From positions 1-9,891 of the forward strand of contig DAOVLC010000023.1 in NCBI GenBank assembly GCA_030631455.1: a DNA stretch of 9,891 nucleotides, read 5' to 3'. A program made the position numbers and the translations under genes. The DNA is from Candidatus Zixiibacteriota bacterium. GTDB lineage: Bacteria > Zixibacteria > MSB-5A5 > JAABVY01 > JAHJOQ01. A model generated the notes under the pieces. It searched no databases, was not told where the DNA came from, and worked only from the letters and a program-made list of their open reading frames with translations. Shown piece after piece: positions 1-6,592 of this stretch (positions within the stretch are counted from its first letter, which is position 1; each line of letters starts with the position of its first letter).

Positions 1-554
1 ACACCTTTGAAGTGTTTGAATCGCTCTTTGGTGCGTCCTACAAAGTTATCGTTTGAAGTGACTGCACATGGTGCCACGAAGACGTGGTCTTCGAGTTCTG
101 AATAGGCGGTTATGTACACGTTAGTTTCGAGCTTGCAGTACGAACCAATCTTGCAGTAGTTTTCGATGGCGACGTTGCGGCCCACTATCGTGAAATCACC
201 GACTGAGACGTTCTCCCGTATGGTCGCAAGATCGGCTACAAGGACTTTCTCGCCGATGGTCGATCCGGCATAGATGACAGCGTTGGTTCCGATGATGCAG
301 TTGTCTCCTACCTGTGCAGCTGGAAGCTCCTGCTCCTTGGTCACGGCCGAATTCGCCGCCCTCATCGGCTGCTTACCAACCACGGTGCCGTCATCGATTC
401 GCACGTTCGATCCAATCACCGTTCCCTCGTGAACCACCACATTGTTGCCAAGCTGACAGCTCTCGCCAATCGTCACGTTGTCATCAACGACGCAGAAGCG
501 TCCCATCGTGGTCCATTTTCCAACCTTTGCGGTTGGTGATATGTATTTTACCAT
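1..554 (-). CDS. Left-handed beta-helix N-acetyltransferase, WbpD/WlbB-like (3' end cut off by window edge)
   Basis: The first 184 residues are visible; the frame is open to the window edge and the C-terminus is missing. The protein is a run of hexapeptide repeats of the [LIV]-G-x-x-x-x type (for example VTIGES, CQLGNN, TVIGSN, CIIGTN, STIGEK), which fold as a left-handed beta-helix. The segment SNDNFVGRTKERFKHFKG near the visible end is typical of sugar-nucleotide N-acetyltransferases of the WbpD/WlbB/FdtC type, which move acetyl from acetyl-CoA onto an amino sugar nucleotide in the cytoplasm. The ATG at 552-554 has a strong Shine-Dalgarno (GAGGAG, 5 nt spacer) that overlaps the stop codon of the preceding dehydrogenase, so the two are probably translationally coupled. 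With that WbpB-like neighbour, a UDP-2,3-diacetamido-sugar pathway is a reasonable inference. A dTDP-3-amino-sugar acetyltransferase or a serine acetyltransferase relative is not excluded. The family is confident; the exact substrate is not. Confidence 0.85.
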   Translation of the reverse strand, partial: MVKYISPTAKVGKWTTMGRFCVVDDNVTIGESCQLGNNVVVHEGTVIGSNVRIDDGTVVGKQPMRAANSAVTKEQELPAAQVGDNCIIGTNAVIYAGSTIGEKVLVADLATIRENVSVGDFTIVGRNVAIENYCKIGSYCKLETNVYITAYSELEDHVFVAPCAVTSNDNFVGRTKERFKHFKG

Positions 555-566
555 GATCGCTCCTCA
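555..566 (-). promoter_or_regulatory. Shine-Dalgarno of the acetyltransferase overlapping the upstream stop codon
   Basis: On the minus strand the order is TGA-GGAG-CGATC-ATG. The TGA of the Gfo/Idh gene (564-566) forms the first part of the GAGGAG ribosome-binding site (560-565), five bases before the acetyltransferase ATG. This fixes the start of the acetyltransferase and implies that ribosomes finishing the dehydrogenase re-initiate on it. Confidence 0.75.
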
Positions 567-1574
567 AACCTTCTGAGGCACACCGCCCTGCTCAATCGAT
601 CTTTGAGCGGCAGCCAGTATCTTCAGCACCTTCAGCCCCTCTGCTCCATCAGACCGCGGCCGAGTTCTACTCTCGACACATTCTATAAAGTGTAAACACT
701 CGCTCCTCAACGGTTCCGAAGAATCTATCTTCGGAATAATAATATCCCCTGTTCTCAGCGACAGATATTCACCGTAAGTCTGATAGTCACGATTTCTGTC
801 CACGCCTTTGTCGTAAATCCTCACCTTTTCGGACGCTTCCGTATCGTCGAATACAACCATCTTCTTCGACCCGACAACCGTCAGCTTTCTGACCTTATTG
901 GGATCGAGCCAGGAAACATGGATATTTGCCATCTCGCCACCTTCAAATAACATCGTCATGAAGGAGACGTCTTCAATAGACTTGGATTTCTGCAAGTATG
1001 CCTGCGCGACGGCGGTGACGCTCACCGGTTCTTTGTCAAGCAGAAACAGCACGATCGAGATATCGTGCGGCGCAAAACTCCATAGCGCGTTTTCGATCTC
1101 GCGTACTTTCCCAAGATTGAGCCTAGCACCGTACAAATAGTGAATGTCTCCGAGTTCACCCGAATCGATCAGACCCTTCAGCATGAGCACCGCCGGATGG
1201 TAGACCATGATATGACCCACCATCAGGAGTTTATGCTGTCTCTCCGCAAGCTCGACCAGTGCTGCGCCATCATCGACTTTCAGCACAAGCGGCTTCTCTA
1301 CAAAGACATCTTTTCCTGCCTGGAGAGCCAAAGTCGAAAGCTCGAAGTGGGTCTCCGGTGTTGTGGCGATTACGACAGCATCGATTTCAGGATCAGTAAT
1401 GATCTTCCTGAAATCAGACACGACGTCGACATCGGGATACGTGGCTTTGACGGTAGATCTGACCTTCTCGCTCAGGTCGCAGACTCTCTTAAGACGACTG
1501 CCGGGGAGATTGGCAAAATTCCGCAGTAGATGCTTTCCCCATGCGCCCGCTCCTACAAGACCTATATTAATCAT
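564..1574 (-). CDS. Gfo/Idh/MocA family sugar-nucleotide dehydrogenase, WbpB/WlbA-like
   Basis: This is a 336-residue NAD(P)-dependent oxidoreductase, the usual length for the family. The N-terminus MINIGLVGAGAWGKH carries the Rossmann GxGxxG dinucleotide site (residues 8-13). VFVEKPLVL (residues 91-98) holds the EKP signature whose Lys is catalytic in the family, and APHDISI (168-174) fits the active-site histidine region. The frame stays open upstream to 1748, but those 58 extra residues overlap the end of the SLBB gene and precede a perfect Rossmann start, so I chose the ATG at 1572-1574. A GGGGAGAGAAGG purine run lies about 12 nt upstream. In known WbpB/WlbA systems this enzyme oxidises C3 of a UDP-N-acetylglucosaminuronate so that an aminotransferase and then an N-acetyltransferase can act. 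The hexapeptide acetyltransferase immediately downstream (9-nt gap) supports that assignment. Other Gfo/Idh members act on many sugars, so the substrate is inferred from context. Confidence 0.88.
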   Translation of the reverse strand: MINIGLVGAGAWGKHLLRNFANLPGSRLKRVCDLSEKVRSTVKATYPDVDVVSDFRKIITDPEIDAVVIATTPETHFELSTLALQAGKDVFVEKPLVLKVDDGAALVELAERQHKLLMVGHIMVYHPAVLMLKGLIDSGELGDIHYLYGARLNLGKVREIENALWSFAPHDISIVLFLLDKEPVSVTAVAQAYLQKSKSIEDVSFMTMLFEGGEMANIHVSWLDPNKVRKLTVVGSKKMVVFDDTEASEKVRIYDKGVDRNRDYQTYGEYLSLRTGDIIIPKIDSSEPLRSECLHFIECVESRTRPRSDGAEGLKVLKILAAAQRSIEQGGVPQKV

Positions 1575-1666
1575 AGTAATTTCAAACCTTCTCTCCCCGT
1601 ATACTACGCCGACTGCTAATGACCGCCCCGGCATAATCCCGGAATATAAGCTTCGCCGCCTCCATT

Positions 1667-3274
1667 CTATTTCATCACCTGATCTATCACGATATACACT
1701 GTCGCAATATCTGCCAGAAAAGCGCCGACATCCCTGATCACAATCCACCAGTTACGCGAGACCCGTTCCGGCACGACTACTGCGTCGCCGACTTCGATTG
1801 GAACTTCTTTGGAAGGCTTGACGATTGCACCGGATGCCGCCTTAATGATCCTAACCTTGTGTTTGTTGGCTTTCCATCCAAAACCACCCGCCAGCCCTAT
1901 ATAGTATTCCGCATTCTTGCCATAGGAGAACTCGATCAAGCCGGGACGAAGGACTTTCCCAACCACACTCACTGTGCGGCTGAGCTTCGGAATGAGAATG
2001 CGATCTCCGTTTTTCAAGGTTACGTCGAATGATCTGTCATTCTCGATCAGAAGCTTCCAGAAATCAATCGAGACGCGGCCGGGGTGGTCCGCAGACCGAA
2101 ACTTCAGGTATTCCCTCTCCACATCACCGAGTTCATCCGCTGATATCTGGAGCTGTTTTTCAATCTCACCTTCCGGGAGCGACTCGAATCCGGGTCTATC
2201 CATCGAAGCTTCAGAAAGAGAGGCATCCTCGGTAAGCCCACCTGCCATTCTGATGACATCTGAAATACGAGTGCTGTCCTCGACAATCGGATAGCTCCCC
2301 GGATATACGACCTCACCTATCACTGTGACCTGCGCAGTCTCATGAAAGCTCGGAATCTTGAGAAAGTAGACGCGATCATCAGGAAACAGCTCTATCTTTC
2401 TGACACTGTCGATCCATGCTGAGCCTGCCGGCAGACCAACCTCAATCGTTCTCTTAGAAACATGGTCATCTTCGAATCGAACAATCTTGCAGCTTGACGA
2501 ATCTACGTCGGTTGTGAGTCCATAGGCCAGCATCAACAGATCGCTGAGCCTGTCATTGGGCGAATATTCGAAACTGCCCGGAGATTTCACCGCGCCGAAT
2601 ATTCCTATTCGATCGATTCTTCTTTCGCTCGAGGGGACGACGATTATGTCACCTTCGTTTACATAGGGATTTGCAGTCTTGGAGCCGGTTCTGAAGTACT
2701 TGAGTAAGTCAACATCGGGTCGCCTGTCGCCCCTGATCAGCGTGATATTTCTCATCGAGGCACCGGGAAGAATCCCACCTGCGCTCCTTATCGCTTCACT
2801 AATCCGGTCGCCCGCCGACACGACAATAACACTGGGGTTTTCCACCTCGCCCGATACGGTCACCTTGACGAACCGCAATCTTGTCAGGAAAACCGATATG
2901 GATACGTTCCTGTACCGACTCTGCAGGGCGGACAGAATCTTGCCTTTTGCGGCAGCGAGCGGTATGTGCGCAATCGTGATCGGCCCGAATTCCGGTACGA
3001 GCAGCACACCCTCAGGAGTTACGTCAAGAGTATAACGCTTTACAAGTTTGCCGCTAAACACGATCGTGAGTTGATCACCTGGACCGGTCACGTATTCTTC
3101 AGGATCGATAACCTGATCGAGAACAATCGCCCCCGGACTCAGCGACTGTGTGACGAGAGGCTCGGCTATCTTGACATCCGATTCCGACATATCGTCTAAC
3201 GTCTTCGGAAGGGCGCTGCCAGCAAGCAAAACCACCAGAAAAATACAAATCGCTGAAATTCCGAAGCGGATCAA
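1667..3274 (-). CDS. Multi-SLBB-domain polysaccharide export protein (Wza-like outer-membrane channel component)
   Basis: Numbered from the TTG start at 3272-3274, the protein has 535 residues. Residues 1-25 (MIRFGISAICIFLVVLLAGSALPKT) look like a signal peptide without a lipobox Cys, unlike the lipoprotein Wza. VTGPGDQLTIVFSGK (about 62-76) begins a poly-export domain reaching about residue 130. Four SLBB-like beta-grasp units follow, at roughly 137-215, 221-306, 315-430 (with an insertion) and 433-503; each has a VxGxVxxPG-type opening and a GD-I/R-hydrophobic-VP closing. A hydrophobic C-terminal helix (NWWIVIRDVGAFLADIATVYIVIDQVMK) ends the protein, like the barrel helix of Wza, though Wza is shorter (about 380 residues). 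The role is export of capsule or exopolysaccharide across the outer membrane. The frame extends to a GTG at 3367 (566 residues, AGAAGG with only a 4-nt spacer). I prefer TTG because it gives a normal signal peptide, AAAGG with a 7-nt spacer and a candidate promoter just upstream. Confidence 0.9.
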   Translation of the reverse strand: MIRFGISAICIFLVVLLAGSALPKTLDDMSESDVKIAEPLVTQSLSPGAIVLDQVIDPEEYVTGPGDQLTIVFSGKLVKRYTLDVTPEGVLLVPEFGPITIAHIPLAAAKGKILSALQSRYRNVSISVFLTRLRFVKVTVSGEVENPSVIVVSAGDRISEAIRSAGGILPGASMRNITLIRGDRRPDVDLLKYFRTGSKTANPYVNEGDIIVVPSSERRIDRIGIFGAVKSPGSFEYSPNDRLSDLLMLAYGLTTDVDSSSCKIVRFEDDHVSKRTIEVGLPAGSAWIDSVRKIELFPDDRVYFLKIPSFHETAQVTVIGEVVYPGSYPIVEDSTRISDVIRMAGGLTEDASLSEASMDRPGFESLPEGEIEKQLQISADELGDVEREYLKFRSADHPGRVSIDFWKLLIENDRSFDVTLKNGDRILIPKLSRTVSVVGKVLRPGLIEFSYGKNAEYYIGLAGGFGWKANKHKVRIIKAASGAIVKPSKEVPIEVGDAVVVPERVSRNWWIVIRDVGAFLADIATVYIVIDQVMK

Positions 3275-3313
3275 GTCAATACCTTTCGTTTGGTCAAGCC
3301 AAATTTGGATGGA

Positions 3314-3342
3314 AGTATATGCACGGGCATTCAGCAAGCCAA
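3314..3342 (-). promoter_or_regulatory. Candidate sigma70-type promoter for the SLBB/polysaccharide genes
   Basis: On the minus strand TTGGCT (3337-3342) and TATACT (3314-3319) are separated by exactly 17 nt, matching the sigma70 consensus at 4/6 and 5/6 positions. A start near 3307 would leave a leader of about 33 nt with AAAGG (3282-3286) before the TTG start at 3274. The site lies inside the longer GTG reading of the gene. It is seen by eye only, and chance matches of this quality occur. Confidence 0.4.
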
Positions 3343-3400
3343 GACATTTGTCGACAGTTGCCGGCACTCAACCTTCTGCCATATAACGAATTGCCTGATG

Positions 3401-5902
3401 TCACTTCTGCCATTCCGCAATATGCTCTTTGTAAGTATCGAGAATGGAATCAGTCTTCTCCGGCGATCTCGACTCTGCAACTATGCGGAAAGATGCCCTG
3501 TTACGATCAGGTGTCACAAGAACCCAATGGTCCCCGTGGTTTATCCGTACGCCATCGATCAAATCACGCTCGTATGGCTCGGAATGTTCCATGAGACGGC
3601 GCATTACCTGCCCCTTCTTGTTCCAGCCGCACGGCACTTCGGCCTCCTTCACGAAATACCCCTCGAAGTCACCCCTTACCTCGGCGAGCGTAATACCGCC
3701 TTTTGCCATCAGTTCGAGGATTTTCACAGCTGCAAACATCGCGTCGGCGCCGCGTTGGAAACCTGGATAAATGAACCCTCCGCGGGTTCCGCCCACAAAA
3801 CCGGGATCGAGATTCACCATTGCGTCCATCATTGCGAGATGATCACTTCGAAGTCTGGCCACTTGCACACCATAATCCGATGCGATTTCTTCGACGCCCA
3901 TCGATGCTACCACCGGCACGGCGATTAGCTTGGTCGTATAGCTCCTCAAATAGAGGCTCGTCACAAGGAGTAACAGAAGCATATCCGACACCTGGTTACC
4001 GAGGCGATCCACAACCCTGATCTTCTCGGAGTTGTTGTCAAGCAGGAAACCGATGTCTGCATTGAGAGAGCAGACTATTGACGAAAGTGTCTGTAACGAC
4101 GTGGCAGTTCGTTCCCGCGTGCGGGTGATCTTCGATGAGTCAATAAATGCGTTAAGCGATATGACCTCGCAATTCAGGGCGGCAAAAATCGCCGGAAAAA
4201 CCTCGACCGCACCACCATAGTCATAATCTACAACGACCTTGAAGCGTCTCTTCTTGATTACATCAACTTCGAGTGCATCAAGAAAATCCTGTCTATAGGC
4301 CTCAAGCAGCCTGATAGGGTAGTCTATGATTCCGATTTCACCAACCCGTGCACGCGGGAAATCCTCGGAGAAGAAAACCCTTTCGAGCGATTTGGCTTTC
4401 GATGACGGCAGGTCCATGCCCTTCTCATCAAAGAAAATGACGTCAATTATGTCTTCATTGAACGGGGAATGACGCACATGTAGCCCTCCGGCATGTCGAC
4501 CAGTCTTCAGACCATATCTTACAAGCGGAATCGGCAGCGTTCGCATGTCCTCCACGTTCACGCCCGCAGACACCAGACCGACCATAATAGAGCGCGCGAT
4601 CATTCTGCTGGCGTTGCCCGCATCGCGGGATATAACAACGCTTTGTCCTTTGGGGAACGTCGAGCCGCACGCTGCACCGAGCTTTGTCGCAAACTCCGGC
4701 GTAATCTCGACATTGACAAGCCCGGACACTTTAGCGTCGGTGAACAACTCGCGATTCCACTTCTCCCCCCATATCAGGCTGGTGGATAGAGTCGCGCCGT
4801 CCTCGACCTCTTTGCCGGGCCAGACTTTGCATCCTGCCTTCACAAGAGCGTCTTTTCCGACTCGGGAGTTCTCTGATATTATGGCGTTCTTTTCCAGGAC
4901 CGTACCGCCCCCAATCGTGGCATTCGAGAGAACCATTGCATCGGTCAGCCGGGTGCCTGGGCCGACATCGACGCCGTCCCATACGACTGAATCCTTGACT
5001 ACAGCGTCCGACCCTATTCTTGTATTATCGCCGATAGTGCAGTTCGACAAAGTCGCATTCGATTCAATAGAGACGTCATCGCCGAGGATCACAACACCCT
5101 CGAATTTCGCTCTATCGTCGACATCCTGATTCTTACCGATCCACAACGTCGCACCCTGATGCTGTAATTCGTTCTTGGATAACTCGATCTCGACATTTCC
5201 GGCGAGCAGATCGCGATGCGCCTGCATGTATTCATGGATATTGCCAACGTCCCGCCAGTACCCATCAGCAGTATAGCCGTACATAGGGGCATCATCCTTG
5301 AGAAGCCTTGGGTAAAGGTCTTTCGAGAAGTCGTAGAATTTCCGGTATGGGATCATGTTTACGACTTCCGGTTCAAGCACATAAATCCCGGTGTTGACCT
5401 TGTCGGAGAAAACTTCACCCCATGTCGGCTTCTCGAGGAATCTCGTGATCCTCCCGTTATCGTCCGTTATGACAACGCCGTACTGTAGAGGATTCTCCAT
5501 ATGGGTAAGAACCATCGTTGCGACAGAGTCCCGCTCCTCGTGGAATCTCATCACAGCGCTGAGATCGAAATCGGTCAGCACGTCACCGGAGATGATTATT
5601 ATCCTTTCGTCTCCGATGAAGTCTCCGGCGTTCCTTACACTACCCGCAGTGCCGTAATCATCCTCCGCCCGAAGATACTCCATCTTGACTCCAAAGTCCG
5701 TACCGTCGCCGAAATACCCGGTTATTGCTTCAGGCTGGAAGTAGAGCAGTGAGAGAATGTGATCGAATCCATGTTTCCCGAGCAGCTTCACGATATGTTC
5801 CATCATCGGTCTGTTCGCCATCGGCACCATTGGTTTCGGCAGGCCGAGTGTCAATGGCCTTAGACGAGTCCCGAAACCGCCAGCCATGATTACCGCTTTC
5901 AT
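3401..5902 (-). CDS. Nucleotidyltransferase / left-handed beta-helix / phosphomannomutase-like fusion (mannose-1-phosphate guanylyltransferase-like)
   Basis: This 833-residue three-part protein starts at ATG 5900-5902, with AAAGGA and a 9-nt spacer. Residues 1-235 are an NDP-sugar pyrophosphorylase: GGFGTRLRPLT (8-18), KPMVP (23-27), GTAGS (84-88), SGD (105-107), EKP (157-159), NTGIYVLEPEV (170-180) and WRDVGN (216-221). Residues 250-375 are hexapeptide repeats (CTIGDN, ATIGGG). Residues 380-833 follow the four-domain phosphohexomutase plan. The mutase signatures are altered: TASHNP is replaced by VRHSPFN (476-482), the metal loop DGDGDR by DNNSEK (622-627), and the RPSGTEP phosphate loop by TPDRNRA (797-803). 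Fusions of this plan are often annotated as mannose-1-phosphate guanylyltransferase/phosphomannomutase, making GDP-mannose from GTP and mannose 1-phosphate. The transferase looks intact, while the mutase is probably inactive or changed. Glucose or another hexose 1-phosphate remains possible. The next gene downstream exports polysaccharide, so a supply role fits. Confidence 0.9.
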   Translation of the reverse strand: MKAVIMAGGFGTRLRPLTLGLPKPMVPMANRPMMEHIVKLLGKHGFDHILSLLYFQPEAITGYFGDGTDFGVKMEYLRAEDDYGTAGSVRNAGDFIGDERIIIISGDVLTDFDLSAVMRFHEERDSVATMVLTHMENPLQYGVVITDDNGRITRFLEKPTWGEVFSDKVNTGIYVLEPEVVNMIPYRKFYDFSKDLYPRLLKDDAPMYGYTADGYWRDVGNIHEYMQAHRDLLAGNVEIELSKNELQHQGATLWIGKNQDVDDRAKFEGVVILGDDVSIESNATLSNCTIGDNTRIGSDAVVKDSVVWDGVDVGPGTRLTDAMVLSNATIGGGTVLEKNAIISENSRVGKDALVKAGCKVWPGKEVEDGATLSTSLIWGEKWNRELFTDAKVSGLVNVEITPEFATKLGAACGSTFPKGQSVVISRDAGNASRMIARSIMVGLVSAGVNVEDMRTLPIPLVRYGLKTGRHAGGLHVRHSPFNEDIIDVIFFDEKGMDLPSSKAKSLERVFFSEDFPRARVGEIGIIDYPIRLLEAYRQDFLDALEVDVIKKRRFKVVVDYDYGGAVEVFPAIFAALNCEVISLNAFIDSSKITRTRERTATSLQTLSSIVCSLNADIGFLLDNNSEKIRVVDRLGNQVSDMLLLLLVTSLYLRSYTTKLIAVPVVASMGVEEIASDYGVQVARLRSDHLAMMDAMVNLDPGFVGGTRGGFIYPGFQRGADAMFAAVKILELMAKGGITLAEVRGDFEGYFVKEAEVPCGWNKKGQVMRRLMEHSEPYERDLIDGVRINHGDHWVLVTPDRNRASFRIVAESRSPEKTDSILDTYKEHIAEWQK

Positions 5903-5941
5903 ATCGTGGTATCCTTTCTATCGGAAATGCAAATGCTGCGC

Positions 5942-6592
5942 CTACGATGCTTCGTGGATGATTTCCCGGACACGACTTGTCACATCCTGCAGCGTATCAA
6001 ACGGCAGGAACTCCTTTCCTGATCGCGTAAGATAGTCAGCCAGGTCGCTCTTTGCAAATAAATAATCGGCAACGTCCACCGCGCAAAGATCTGAATACCC
6101 ATCTCCTACGAAAATACTCCTGTCGCCGTTGCGCCTCAGTCGCTCGATCGCTGATCCCTTGCAGTTACCGCAGTGTCCGCAAGAATCATCCAGATACGGG
6201 AACTCGATTTCAAGTTTACTACCCTTGAATATCGCGTGATTCGCCAGAACCGGAACGTGCCCGAAACCGTGCCTCTGCATTATTGCTTTGATGTAGAGAT
6301 CGAGACCGTCGCTGACGATGTAGACCGGAATATCATTTGACACACAGAGGTCATACAGATCCGAGAAGCCGGGATCGATACTGAACTGCAAAGAAAATTC
6401 GTCAAGATCTGCTTCACTCGCGTGGATCAGTTTCGCTTCTTCTCTCAGGCATTCGACAGAGCTTATCTCACGTCTTGCCCATTTCTCGACAAGCGGCAAG
6501 ATGCGACCGTTGCCGAAAGTCGTGAAAAAACTCCTGCCAACATCAACCGTCGAGGTCGTGCCGTCGAAATCGAGAAATAACGAGAGTTTCAT
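5942..6592 (-). CDS. HAD-superfamily phosphatase, MtnX/phosphoserine-phosphatase-like with a CxxCxxC motif
   Basis: A 216-residue cytoplasmic HAD hydrolase with all four motifs. Motif I is LDFDGTT, with nucleophile D8 and acid D10; motif II is S94 in VSDG; K145 is the likely motif III lysine; motif IV is GDGYSDL with D164 and D168. The insert FPYLDDSCGHCGNCKG (131-146) has C138-x2-C141-x2-C144. This is characteristic of the MtnX branch (2-hydroxy-3-keto-5-methylthiopentenyl-1-phosphate phosphatase of methionine salvage) and its uncharacterised relatives. The ATG directly follows the TAG of the S41 protease gene with no spacer base, and its Shine-Dalgarno (GGAG, 9-nt spacer) lies inside that gene's end, so translation is probably coupled. 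No other methionine-salvage gene is visible, so the substrate is probably a different phosphomonoester. Inositol phosphate or a sugar phosphate would fit the neighbours, but that is inference. Confidence 0.85.
   Translation of the reverse strand: MKLSLFLDFDGTTSTVDVGRSFFTTFGNGRILPLVEKWARREISSVECLREEAKLIHASEADLDEFSLQFSIDPGFSDLYDLCVSNDIPVYIVSDGLDLYIKAIMQRHGFGHVPVLANHAIFKGSKLEIEFPYLDDSCGHCGNCKGSAIERLRRNGDRSIFVGDGYSDLCAVDVADYLFAKSDLADYLTRSGKEFLPFDTLQDVTSRVREIIHEAS

Noticed and set aside
314..556. Plus-strand 80-residue open frame opposite the acetyltransferase
   Set aside because: It is Pro/Ser/Arg-rich with no recognisable motif and is fully antisense to a clear hexapeptide-repeat coding region.
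1575..1666. Small frame of about 27 codons (ATG at 1665) and a possible promoter in the 92-bp gap before the Gfo/Idh gene
   Set aside because: The frame has no ribosome site and no recognisable sequence. TAGTAT/GTATAC-like boxes lack a -35 partner at proper spacing, and there is no hairpin with a T-tract.
1575..1748. Upstream extension of the Gfo/Idh frame (58 residues)
   Set aside because: It overlaps the SLBB 3' coding end and gap, has no homology-like pattern and precedes a perfect Rossmann N-terminus.
3290..3928. Plus-strand 212-residue open frame
   Set aside because: It lies antisense to the conserved C-terminal mutase region and the SLBB start, is rich in His/Arg/Cys and has no family resemblance.
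4545..5129. Plus-strand 194-residue open frame
   Set aside because: It is a Thr/Ser/Pro-rich shadow opposite the beta-helix and mutase domains of the fusion, with no domain of its own.
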